Shown here: piece by piece, positions 12,505 to 23,288 of the stretch
How the letters are laid out: each line of letters begins with the position of its first letter
How positions within the stretch are numbered: position 1 is the first letter of the stretch
Source: Rusavskia elegans
Taxonomy: Eukaryota; Ascomycota; Lecanoromycetes; Teloschistales; Teloschistaceae
Assembly: GCA_011316305.1 (NCBI GenBank)
Contig: SAUG01000148.1
Span: 58,673-122,672, forward strand
Reading direction: 5' to 3'
DNA length: 64,000 nt
Translations under genes and position numbers: made by a program
Notes under the pieces: generated by a model
Databases searched by the model: none
What the model saw: only the letters and a program-made list of their open reading frames with translations
What the model was told of the DNA's origin: nothing

Positions 12505-14473
12505 CGTATATTATTTTTAATATTTTTACTATCTTTATTATTCTTTTCTTTACTACTTTTGTATTCATTACTATTACCCTTTTAGTATTTACTGCCTCTA
12601 TTTTTCTACTTTTCTACTATTTAAGCCTTCTTTAATTTAGGATATAGGCTATAGTAGGTATCCTTTATATAGCCGTCTCGGTTATAGTAGGAATAATAGT
12701 TAACTTTAATAACTCGCTTATTCGGATTATTTATAAATAGAAAGGCTTTATTTCTAGTAGTAATAGACTCGCTATTATTATATTAGCGATATTTTTTATA
12801 AATAGTAATACTTATAGTCTTATCTGAAATAATCATTCTCTATTTTTACTTACTTTTATTACTAATAATAACGTTATTTTAGATAAATAAAGTCTAGAAA
12901 TAGCTAAAAGCGGCCCTAAAACCCTAAAAGAATTTTAAAATAAAAAAGCTTTCTAAAATAATAATACCTATAGCTAAATTTTATTAGTAAATCTATAAAA
13001 TTTTAATTATATAAACTTCTGTATTTCTAACAGAACTATTATAATAGAAGATATTAAGCTAGGTATTAAATTTTATAAATTTACCGGTACTATAGATTCT
13101 ATATTATATCTAGAATTTTTCTAGTATCTTTTTAATATCTAATATAATATTTTTAGTAAAATTTTTAGTAATAGTACTATAGGTCGTCTTAATTACTATA
13201 TAGGTATAATCTATCTATTTTTCTTTATAATTAAAAAGAACCGGGGGTAAAAGACCTTTAATAGTAGCTCGGAAGTTATTAAAAATAAAATAGACTATAA
13301 TAGCTTCTTCCTAATTTTTTATAATCTGAATAGGTTTTAAGTTTCGGGACTATATTAATAAAATCGCTGGAATTTTCTAGTTTAGTATTATCTATAATTA
13401 ATATTATAAGGATAGATATATGACTAAATTTAGTACTAGACTATAAAATACTGTAAGGAATAATATTATAAAGAAAGGAATCCGAAAGAAAGTCTAAAAG
13501 TAAATACCCGGGAAGTATAATAATTTTAAAGCCGAATAAATTATTCGGGTTTAAAAATATTAGAAAAGAATTAAAAGCTATAAAAAAGTCCGGGTCGTCT
13601 TTAAATATAATAAAAAGTAACTTCGATAGATAGTAATTAGAATTTAGGCGTAAATAATTTTAGATAATATGGTTAATTTAATTATAGTTATATAGGAACC
13701 TATAGTTTTTAATAGAAAATTAGAAATTATAGACGGTTTAACTTACCCGGAGATTATTAGAAAGTCTCTAAAAAAATATTATTTAAAACTTTTAAAATTA
13801 TAAGGATTATTATAAAGCTTTATAAATAATAATATAAAAGTAGATATAAATTTTAAAATAGGTTAGATAAAACTTAAATAATTAAAATAATATAATAATA
13901 GTTTTTAGTAATAAATAGGAAGCTTCGAGTTTTTATACTATTTAGGATTAAATAAATTAGCTAGTAAAGCCGAAAGCTAGACTCGATAGTTCTAATTTTA
14001 GAAGTAAAATAGTTAGTTTAAAACTAGTAGAGGCTCGCTTAGACTATTAGGAGATTAGGAAAGATATAATAGCTAGAAATATAGTCTATTAATTTTTCAT
14101 TTTATAAAAGTTTTAGCCTATATTAAATTAACTAGGTCGTCGTTTCCCGTATTTATCTATAATAGCTAATATAAGTTTAGCTATCTAAATTACTATAGGA
14201 TATACGCCGATAACTAGTATTAGCTAGATAATAGGATATAAAACTAATAATTATAAAAATCTAATTTTAAATATCTAAATACTATATCTAGTATAATCTT
14301 CCTATAGTAATATATCTATATATAGTATATTAGCAACTTAATAGTTCTATCTAAAAGTAAGGAGTTTAAATAGCTAGAAAGGGTCGTAAAATAAGATAAA
14401 AAGGGTATATTTAGTTATTTATAATTTTAGTAGTTATCGGGATACTAATATATTAGAAACTTTATATAATTTA
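12505..14473 (-). pseudogene. Ty1/Copia gag (copy 1), RIP-disrupted, truncated
   Basis: Gag-like region of a Ty1/Copia LTR retrotransposon, nucleocapsid part at the low-coordinate end. Identity rests on two points. The sequence aligns along its length with the gag regions at 42,951-45,800 and 60,401-62,400. And a CX2CX4HX4C zinc knuckle lies at 12,654-12,695, in which every Cys and His codon now reads Tyr (Y-S-Y-Y-N-R-D-G-Y-I-K-D-T-Y), exactly the TGT/CAT to TAT change RIP makes. Many in-frame TAA/TAG stops mean no Gag can be made. The pol part expected at lower coordinates is missing; an unrelated minus-strand frame lies there. The 5' part is broken at about 14,473, where a module end inserted; no LTR or primer site remains for this copy. 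Confidence 0.8.
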
Positions 14474-14475
14474 AT

Positions 14476-14660
14476 ACCCCCTGGGGGGCTCCTGTCTGGG
14501 GTTATATTGAGTTTTTATACATATATATATGTTCCATCAACGTTATATACGGCAACGATTGTTGTATTTCACGTGCAAAGAAATTTTCACAGCCAAAGTT
14601 CGTCAGGCAAGGTTTACAGCGTCAATCACTTCCATTTGACTATTTTCTTCTTCATTCGAT
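14476..14660 (-). repeat. Detached terminal block of the A/B module family, low RIP
   Basis: This block is the reverse complement of the outer ends of the A modules (18,400-18,553, 26,820-26,982, 44,960-45,117). Shared landmarks are CTCCTGTCTGGG, TTATATTGAGTTTT, an (AT)n tract, ATCAACGTTATATACGG, AACGATTGTT and TTTACAGCG. It keeps more CpA/TpG than any other copy (for example TTCACGTGCAAAG and TTCACAGCC), so it approximates the unmutated end. Homology stops near the ATTCGATT at 14,660. It truncates Copia gag copy 1 on its left. It may be the outer end of an element into which module B1 was later inserted, or a solo end. Confidence 0.7.
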
Positions 14661-15086
14661 TTAAATACTTCGTATAGATATTTCCGAAGTAACTTTTGAA
14701 ATATTTGAAAACCGAGTATAGATAATTCATGATACTTTTATTATTAGTTATAAATCGTAAGTATCGAATAGATAGTAACCCAGAAAAGTTATATATATAT
14801 AGAGGTAAAACATACGTATAAACGGCGGAAAAGCTATTCGAATAAATAAAATAAAAAAATATATAAATTCTACTATATAAAATACTACTATATAATTACT
14901 AACGCGTCGGAACCGTATTACTCCGAGTATTTATTTACAATTTAAGATTCTCGAATATTTATATCAGATTCGAGTCCGATTATATTTATTTAAACTTTTA
15001 TCTAGTATTGTTTATAATCTCTATAAATATATAGTTACGTAGATATGATATATATCTTCAGATATAATACATTCCTTCAAATATTT
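14661..15086. other. AT-rich spacer, nothing recognised
   Basis: AT-rich sequence with moderate CpA/TpG retention (for example near 14,930-15,075). It matches neither the A nor the B module beyond the terminal block and shows no coding frame or repeat that I can support. Confidence 0.5.
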
Positions 15087-16124
15087 CCTTGTAGAGATTC
15101 TATCCGGAATTCTAATTGAATCATTATATATATACGTTTTATCACCGTAGTTTTTATACGGCAACAATAATTATTGCTTATATAGTAAAGAATTTTCGCA
15201 GTTAAAAGTTAAATAAGATTTTCAGCGCAGTTAATCGTTTTTATTTTATTATATCCACTCTTTAATTACTATTCCTTTCCTATATAAATATATATTTTAT
15301 TACTCGCAGTCTTCTATATATCAGAATTTCCTTATATTAGTTTAAAATACGTACGATTATAAACTACTAATATAGCTTCTAGAACTATCTACTAGGCGGT
15401 AATACTATTATTCATTCTTATTATTTTATTCTCGTCTATAGTCGCGCCCGGATCTAGACGGCCTACTAATTTATTTAGATACTCGATAACTACTAGCTCG
15501 AAATCTAATAGAATAAAGACTCCGATTAGATATATAATACGATTATTAAAGCTATATAACTCTAGTAGATTCGGAATATAAAACTTTAATATTATAGTTA
15601 AAACTAGTAGATTTCAGGATTTTAAATCTATTATAGTAGATAGACGGTTTAACGAAGACTCGATCGATATTATTAAATAGCTTAAATTTACCGGTTTTAA
15701 GTTCTATTTTTTCTAATTAGAAAGTTTTAATCGTAGTTATAGATAAAGGATTATATCGGCGACTACTTTAAAAGATATTAAAAATCCAGGTATAGTATTA
15801 TTAGTAGAAATTCTATATATATTAGTCTATAGCTTAGACTGTTACGGAAGATATCTACGTTGGTTACGATAGTAGCTACTAGTAAAAAAAAAAGAAACGA
15901 CTATAAAGTAAATATATTACGAATATTCTGCTATATAATATTTTAAATAAATTATAAAAGTTTATACAACGAGCGTATTACGGAATAGATTCGAGGTAAT
16001 TTTATACTCTTTAATATACTAGGATACTAGTTTCTATACCGTATATCTAACGCTAGTTTACTAGTACTAAAGTAAATTATTTACGGAACCGACGGTTAAT
16101 CGGATATCAAAAAAAACAATATTT
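15087..16124 (-). mobile_element. Module B1: gene-bearing repeat unit, minus orientation
   Basis: About 1.04 kb, homologous over its length with module B2 (22,196-23,288). The outer end reads CTATCCGG then ATTGA then GTTTTATCACCG then TTTTTATACGGCAAC; the inner end reads GGAACCGACGGTTAA then CGGATATC. Reverse-complemented, the inner end resembles the start of the A modules (TTTTAGTAYCCGGT-N-AACC-NNN-GGTTC). A minus-strand frame of about 180 codons (roughly 15,860 to 15,330) is shared with B2 and contains N-L-L-E-L-Y-S, G-R-L-D-P-G-A-T and N-S-I-T-A; interruptions are mainly TAA/TAG, plus one TGA where B2 has CGA. The implied helical protein aligns with the A-module protein, so A and B are paralogous. 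Family unknown to me. Together with A1 it brackets a 1.5 kb core. Confidence 0.65.
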
Positions 16125-17613
16125 CTTTAAATATATATATTGAAACGGAGTTATATTATTCATTTAATCGATATTATAGAATAGTTTTGATCGCTAACTT
16201 TAGAATATTGTTATTTAAATTTTAGTAGTATTCTTTTTGTAACTTTATCCTAGTATTTTATCCTCGCCAGAATACGAAATAAAATACTACTAGAATTTAA
16301 TATAGTAGATCTATATAGATTAGGATAGTATAGATTTTAGATATTCGAAACCAATACCGGTATCTAGATTTAAAAAGATGAAAAAATAGATTAAATCTAT
16401 TAATCTAGTAGCGGTAGTGATGTATTTATACTTATATTATTATATATACTGTTATATAGACTATCGTATACTACTATTATAATTAACTATTTATCTATAA
16501 TTAAAGTATATTAAAGAACGTTGGATATACTATTACCGATATAGTAGATATATTATAGAAAGCGACTGTTGAATATATTAACTTTTAATAATTTTACTAT
16601 TATTACCTTTTCTATTATTTATTTTTTCTAAAGTAGCCGTAATGTTCTATTCTAGAAAGCTAGCGCGAGAACCTTTATCTAATAACTTACTACAAGACGA
16701 TATTATATTAGATTTACTAGTTTTCTCTAAATTTATAGCCTGCGGAATAGTTTTTTTTACTCTAGATTTATATAGGCGAACGGCGGGTTCGGCTTCCGGT
16801 TTAATAAATCGGCCGGCTATTTCTTAAAAATAACGTTTAATATTAGAAGCGTTTTAAAATCTATCGAAAGATTTATTTCGCGACGCTATAGTATAGGTAG
16901 AAAAGGAATAGATAATTATATCTAGAAATATTATATAGTAGCTATATATATTCTATTATAAATAGTCAAGTAATTTATCTTATATCCTTTTATATAATAA
17001 TAATACGTTTAGTATAAATATATATAATATAAACCGCTAGATAATATATTAGTTTTATATATTTATTATACTGTTAACTTTAGAGTTTTTATTATTGAAA
17101 CTAGGCTACTAAATTAGTTTCGGATACTTTTCTAGTTACTTTAACCATAAAAATCTAGAAATATATAGAATCTTTTCTAATTTAAATCGCCTCTATTATA
17201 ATCTTTCGGACTAAATATATAAAAGGGATTTTAGATATAAATAGATTTACGCCTATCATAATTTTTAAATGTCGCGGAACGCAAATTTAGCCTATATAGA
17301 ATAATTTATAAAATAATTCATAGAGTAAAACGTAGAAGTATTTACTACTAGGCTTTATTCTATAGATATATAGACCGTCTATAATAATACTTCTATTTAG
17401 GAAGTCTTTCTAGATCTTTATATATATATATATAAACTTTCAGCGCTTTAGTAACTTTAGTAGTCTTTTTTAAAGCTTTTACTAGCGCCTTTTACGGTAT
17501 TTTACTACTAGTAATAGATCTTTAATACAATATTAGTTTTATAAAGATGTTATAAAATAAACAATATATAAAGATACTGGATTATAAATTTAACTATAGT
17601 AGATTAGAATTTA
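16125..17613 (-). other. Core between modules B1 and A1, coding-like, unrecognised
   Basis: RIP-degraded sequence not shared with the core between B2 and A2. The best protein reading is on the minus strand around 16,840-16,560: a Lys/Glu/Ser-rich stretch with K-P-E-A-E-P-A-V, L-D-K-G-S-R-A-S-F-L-E and N-I-T-A-T-L-E-K, interrupted by TAG/TAA. The style recalls the charged C-terminal tails of pogo/Fot1-type transposases, but no DDE core was found, so this is only a suggestion. A second minus-strand reading lies at about 17,400-17,100. If this is the transposase of a B1-core-A1 element, the neighbouring element carries a different core. Confidence 0.3.
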
Positions 17614-18553
17614 TTTAGTTAATTTGTTTCGGTTTTAGTATTCGTAAACCAGTGGTTCGGTAAATAAATCCAACGTTAGTATACCAGTATTAAATATACA
17701 GTAGTAGAACTAATATTTTAATTTAGTTAATATAAAAAACGGTTCTATAGATTTTAAATTTAAATTTACCTAGTAATACTATATATCCCTCTACCGATAA
17801 TTTAACTAACGTCGATATATTTATAAATAAATATACCTCGTAGTTATTGTTTTTTCTTTTTTTTCTTTTACTAGTAATAAAAACTATATTCTCGTAAGTA
17901 CTATAAATTACTAAAGACTTTTACGTACGTATATACTCCCGAAATAACTATACCTATAAACTAAACTAGACGGTAGTACCTATATCTATAATAACTATAT
18001 CTATCTATTCGGTCGTCGACTACTTTATTTTAGCTAGAATAATCTATTTCGATTTCGATAAAGATTTACTTTTTACTACTTTTAAAACGCGCTATCCGAC
18101 CTTTTTATCTCTCTTTAATCTATTCGACCGGGTAAAGCTTCTAGCTATAGTAGCTAGCGTACTATCTAGTAATCCTTTTAAAACTAGATAGGCTAAAGAA
18201 TATTTTTATAGTTTAGCGGAATCTTTAGATACGGGTTATATAATAAGGATAGCCGAGGCGATAGATATAGATATTTACTTCGTAGTAAAGTAGATAGATA
18301 TAGCGGAAATATTAGAAGCTGATAATTATATATAACGTCGAGGAAGAAATAGTAGAGGATTCGTAATCGAATAAAAAAGGAAATAGTTAAATAGAAGTAA
18401 TTGACTGCGCTGTAAACCTTACTTGACGAACTATATACCTTTAGCTGTAAAAGTTTCATTATACGTAAAATACAACAATCGTTGCAGTAAATAACGTTAA
18501 TAAGAAATATATATATATATAAACTCTATTTAATTCCAAATAGAAACCTTCCA
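17614..18553 (+). mobile_element. Module A1: gene-bearing repeat unit with RIP-disrupted frame
   Basis: About 0.94 kb, starting near TTTAGTTAATTTG and the conserved AAACCAGTGGTTCGGTAA at about 17,650, and ending near ACCTTCCA. Homologous to A2 (26,046), A3 (44,187) and A4 (63,861). A plus-strand frame of about 130 codons runs from about 18,012 to the TGA at 18,402-18,404; it includes F-K-T-R-Y-P-T-F, D-R-V-K-L-L-A-I-V-A-S-V-L, A-K-E-Y-F and R-R-G-R-N, and the only stops inside it are TAG/TAA. The same frame is conserved in A2. The outer ~150 bp matches the detached end at 14,476. The protein is small and helix-rich; no known domain recognised. The module lies opposite B1 as an inverted partner. 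Confidence 0.65.
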
Positions 18554-18901
18554 GAAAAGATAGGCTAGGATTTAATAATATAAAAAAAAGTATTTATTCC
18601 AGAAATACTATTATAGAATCTTTAGCTACTCGAGTTTTTTCATTTAATATCTACTAGTATTGCTATTTACTATAGTAAATAAATCTACTTTTATTTCAAT
18701 TTATCCGATTATCTATAAAATAAATATATTTTTACTAATTTTCTTTCGATTTTCGAAATTTTTATACGTCTAATTTAAATACGTTTTATTTAGCTATAGA
18801 GCCTATTATTATAACTATTTATAGTTAAATTACTTTATAATTAATCCAATATAGAAAATAGTATAAATATACCGGAAGTAGTATATATATAAATATCTAG
18901 A
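18554..18901. other. AT-rich spacer, nothing recognised
   Basis: About 350 bases between module A1 and the 152 bp repeat. Composition is AT-rich with RIP character. I see no frame, repeat or motif to report. Confidence 0.5.
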
Positions 18902-19053
18902 CTGGCCACTTCGGTCCAAAATGGCGACCCGACTTCGCGATAAACGTGGCTAACGCGTCAAAATTACTAGTTAAAGTTAGTTTCCTTCCTAATACGGTTA
19001 GAAACTCGGGTCGGTTCCTCCGATCCGGGTTCGAAACCCGACAAAACGGCCAG
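18902..19053 (+). repeat. 152 bp low-RIP short interspersed repeat (MITE- or SINE-like), copy 1
   Basis: An island rich in G and C in the AT-rich surroundings, bounded by CTGGCC and GGCCAG. Its reverse complement recurs at 51,969-52,120 with the same length and high similarity. The ends form a short imperfect inverted repeat (CTGGCCACTTCGGTCC against CTGGCCGTTTTGTCGG). It contains GGGTTCGAAACCC, which fits a Pol III B box (GGTTCGANNCC), and TGGCTAACGCG, which resembles an A box, although here the A-like box lies about 90 bases upstream of the B box. CpA/TpG and CpG are largely retained. Either a miniature inverted-repeat element or a tRNA-derived SINE would fit. No convincing target-site duplication was seen. 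Confidence 0.75.
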
Positions 19054-22000
19054 ACTATAAATATCTAAATACTAGACGGAATAGACCGTTTACAATGAAA
19101 TTTAGAATAGTAAAGTATCGCCGTTATAGTATACCTTTAGCTAATTATTACTTTAGATTTAGATTCTTTCCGTTTATAATTATTATATAACTACTCTACC
19201 AGCGTTACGTTATATAAAGCCGATAAAAACTAAATAGCGATATAGTAAATAGAATATTATATAGGATAACTTTTTATTACTATATATTAATTTCTAACCT
19301 AATATAATTGTAATAAAAATAGTCGTACTATAATCGAATCGGGGATAATTTAGCTGCCTACCTATACTATAGAATAAACGTAAAAAAGACGAAGAATACT
19401 CTATAAATTTAAAAATAATTATTTCTAGAAGACGGACGATTTAGTATAGCCCCTATAAGCTAGAGCTATTAAAAGTTAAAAAATCCGAATATACGATATT
19501 TAATCGCGTATTAAAGACTATAAAATCGTTTTCTAAGAATATAGTTACTACTAAAGCCGAATGAACTAATATAAAAATATAGATTAAAGCAGATTTTTAG
19601 ATAAAACGGTAAATAGATTAGGATTTATACTATAATATATTATACCTACTAAATAGTAGAATTTCCCTAAAAGATACGCGATAGTAATTACTACTAGATA
19701 TTAAATATTTATAAATTCTACAGACTTTATATATACGATTAGAAAAGGTAAAGAAAATAATAAATATTAGAGGACTTTAGATAAAGATATAGCTATAAAA
19801 GATAAAGTTATATCTTTATTTTCCGAGAATATATAAGTTAAATATCGGCCTAGATTCTATATATAAAGCTATAGTAGCTATAAACGATAAATAAAATTTC
19901 GGAATTAAAAATATATCGGACGGCGAATTTAACTACCGCTAAAAAGAAAACAATTTAAAGTACTAATATTTATATATACTACGCGTATTTAATCTAATAT
20001 CTAGCGTTTAGAAAGAAGAAATCTTTAATATAAAAATTGAATTTTAATAAACAATTTTGTATTAAAATATATAAAATGATATAAAAAACTAGATATAATA
20101 TAAATATAATAACTTTTATAGATTCTAGTTTCCCTATATATAGATATATTTTCAAAATTAAATATCTATAGTAAAAGATATATTAATTAACTTTTGTAAA
20201 ATAGAATATTTCTACTAGAATTCTAGCCGCTATTAATTTATTATAGTCGGTAAAATATAGTAGTATAGAGGAATTTTCTAACCTACCGCCGTTCTATAAC
20301 GAGAAGGGTTAAAGACTATAAGAAAAGTTAGATTAAACTATCTAGTTCTGCCGAATAGTAGGATATTTATCCTAATTCTAATCCTTTCCTCGATAAATAG
20401 ATACTAGAAAAAGATATTTAGGGGGCGACCTACGCCTACTATCTAGTAAAAATAAAATTTTGTAATTATATATCTAGAGACTTTTATTATTTAAATAGCC
20501 GGAAGATAAACTTTATATAGCCTAAAAGAATATTGAATAATTATCCGGATTATTATAGTAAAGAAAAATAATCTAATAAATAGTTCTAATTAAAATTACG
20601 TCTTCTAATAAATATAGAGAGATTTTTAGCTAGAATTATACTCGCTACTAGTAATTCTATAATTATTAAACCAAAAATGTATATATAATAATGAAATAAT
20701 ATATATAATATTAAAATTAAAACCTTTCTAAAATAAATAATTATTAGTATCTATTTTTATCTTCAATCTAGCTAAACTTTTATTAATCTACAACTATTTA
20801 TTCTAATAATAGAATATTATTTTTTTTTCCGAATTTAAAGGCTAGGCCTTATTACTTAAAAAATTAAGATTAAAAAAGTTAGGTATTAGAATTAAAAGAG
20901 CGGCTAAATTCACTAATTAATTTATATTATTTTTATTATAATTACTAATATAGTTATTATCTCGTTTATTTTTGAATATCTAATTACGAACCTCTATTTT
21001 TTCTTCTTTTTTTAGCTTTATTTATTTCGATTTCTTACTGGAGGCTAGTATATAGAGATTAAAGTTCCCTTTTATCTTTTTTAAAATAGTATTAGCGAAG
21101 GATTATTTTCGCCTTAATTATAAAAAGATAGTACGACTTATAATTACTATAGATTCTATTTATAATAGAAAATAATATTTTATTTATATCTCCGGATAAA
21201 GTAGTAGTAAGGATATCGCGTAAAACCTATATAAAAATAGAAAACCGAGGCTCTAGTTCGCGCTATTAGTTAAGGATAGATTTATTTTTTCTAGTTAGGC
21301 TATAGAAATCGAAAGGAATTAATAGAAGATAGATAAATAAAATATATAGTAAATATCCGGGTAATATTTATTTTATTCTTTATAAATTATAATTTTATTT
21401 TTATCTTCGTTTAAATATTATAGGCTATTTTTAGCTCGATTTTTTTTAAACGTTTCGGCTTTCTAGAAATCTTATTAAATAGATATCCTTTCTAATTCTG
21501 ATACGGTTCCGGAAAACTAATTATAATAGATATAGTACGTTTTTTTTTAACGTATTCTAATAAATATTTTTCTAGGATTTACTATTATTAGTATCCTCGG
21601 TTTAAAATATATTATTAAATAGTAAAAGACTAAACGATAAATATAATAAAACCGTATATCTATAGAGTAATTTTAAACTATTTTAGGTCTTTCTATAGTA
21701 GTTAAAAAGCTTAGTAAAAGCCGCGTCTAAAGTTTCGAAAAGTTTTTTTTTCTTCTAAAAAACCCGCTTTCTCCGAAACTATGCTTTAGTATAAAATATA
21801 ATTAATTAGCTTATCATAGATCTAGAAGATAAAATAGATCATAGATTTTTTTATAGTATTTAATATCTATATAAAGATTTAAAAAGGTCTAAGAATTTAA
21901 GGTAGATTAGATATTAGTTATAGCGTATAGAATTTATCTTTATATTAGCTATTCGTATTAGTCTAGATACTTATCTTTCAAGTCTAGAAGGAATTAGAAA

Positions 22001-22195
22001 TAAACTTAAAGCGGATATATTAATATATTCTAATAATTTATAAAAACTAGGAATTAATATAAAATAACTCCGAAAATAGACTATATAGTTAATATATATA
22101 ATATAGAGCTTTATAGACAACGTAGGACCTTATATATAATAACTCTAGATTCGGTCTAAAAAGGAAATAGAAATCTTATAGTATATTATATATTA
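19054..22195 (+). pseudogene. RIP-degraded tract with one conserved coding-like segment
   Basis: Mostly unassigned AT-rich sequence. At about 20,335-20,690 the plus strand reads as protein with TAG/TAA only (A-T-Y-A-Y-Y-L-V-K, D-F-Y-Y-L-N-S-R-K, R-F-L-A-R-I-I-L-A-T). The first ~110 bases of that segment are also present at about 50,655-50,765 in the same orientation, where the translation is similar (D-I-Y-P-N-S-N-P-F against D-I-Y-L-D-S-N-F-F). It is therefore a dispersed repeat with a gene, probably a transposon. The family is not recognised and the ends are not visible. Confidence 0.4.
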
Positions 22196-23288
22196 TCCCC
22201 TTGTAAGGCCCCTATCCGGGGTTATAATTGAGTCATTATATATATGCGTTTTATCACCGTAGTTTTTATACGGCAACAATAAATATTACTTATATAGCAA
22301 AGAATTTTCGTAGTTAAAAGTTAAGCAAGGTTTGCAGCGTAGTTGATCGTTTTTATTCCATTATATCCTTTATTTGATTACTATTCCTCCCCTATATTCC
22401 AGGAACAAATATCGCTCTATATATACGGAAGAGCGAGCGACTTTCTGCCAGGATTCCCTTATACTACTTCGAAATACGTACGATTATAAACTACTAATAT
22501 AGCCTCCAGGACTATCTACTAGGCGGTAATACTATCTTTTATCCTTGTTAATTTATCCTCGTCTACGGTTATACCCGAATCTAGACGGCCTGCTAACCTA
22601 TCTAGATTCTCGACGACTACTAGTTTAGATTCTAGTAGGATAAAGGCCTCTACTAAAAGTTTAATATAGTCGCTAAAACTATATAGCTCCGGTAGATTCG
22701 GAATATAAGGCTTTAATATCGTAGTTAGAACTAACGGATTTCGGGATTTAAAGTCTGTTATAGTAGACGGACTAGTAAGGACTTAGTCGATATTATCGAA
22801 TAACTCGAATTTAGCGATTTCGTACTCTATTTCTTCTAATTAGAAAGGTATAATCGTAGTTATAGGTAAAGGATTCTATCGGCGACTATTCTAAGAGATA
22901 CTAAAAATCTAGGTCCAGTATTATTAGTAGAGGTTCTATATATATCAGCCTGCAGCCTGGGCTGTTACGGAAGATACGTACGTTAGATACGATAGTATAA
23001 ATTAAGTCAGTCCGTAGTAGTTGCAGGTACTAGTAAAAGAAGAAGAAGAAGCGACTATAAGGTATATATATTACGAAAATTCTGTTATATTACATCTTAA
23101 GTAAACTATAGAAACCTATACTATAAACGTATTACGAAGCAGATTCGAGTTAATTTTATATAGTTCTTTAATTTAAGTTAATTAGACTAGGATACTAGTC
23201 CTTATACCGTATATCCAACGCTAGCGTACTAATACTAAGGTTACGGAACCGACGGTTGACCGGATACTAAAAAAAACAAATAAAACAA
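22196..23288 (-). mobile_element. Module B2: gene-bearing repeat unit, minus orientation
   Basis: About 1.09 kb, less RIP-mutated than B1. Outer end CCCCTTGTAAGGCCCC then CTATCCGGGG; inner end GAACCGACGGTTGACCGG then ATACTAAAAAAAACAA. The minus-strand frame (about 22,990-22,480) matches B1 and reads I-P-N-L-P-E-L-Y-S-F-S-D, L-D-R-L-A-G-R-L-D-S-G and D-E-D-K-L-T-R-I-K-D-S-I-T-A; stops are TAG/TAA. A 4-base difference from B1 near 22,767 shifts the frame, so an indel as well as RIP has damaged it. Differences between B1 and B2 are mostly C/T and G/A transitions. It faces A2 across a 2.8 kb core. Confidence 0.65.

Noticed and set aside
16642..16827. Stop-free plus-strand ORF of 61 codons
   Set aside because: The minus strand over the same bases reads as a more protein-like charged sequence with RIP-type stops; the plus-strand ORF is most likely its antisense shadow.
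18193..18459. Stop-free minus-strand ORF of 88 codons
   Set aside because: It is antisense to the conserved A1 module frame and has a Leu/Tyr/Ser-rich composition typical of reverse-read RIPed DNA; it is not kept in A2.
14476..18553. Simple terminal-inverted-repeat transposon bounded by 14,476 and 18,553
   Set aside because: The end at 14,476 matches A1's outer end, but B1 starts independently at 15,087 with its own outer end, so a single element with those limits is not the simplest reading; kept as an alternative.
18902..19053. tRNA gene suggested by the GGTTCGAAACC motif
   Set aside because: The A-like box is about 90 bases away and no cloverleaf with acceptor stem could be drawn; a repeat with a B-box-like core fits better.
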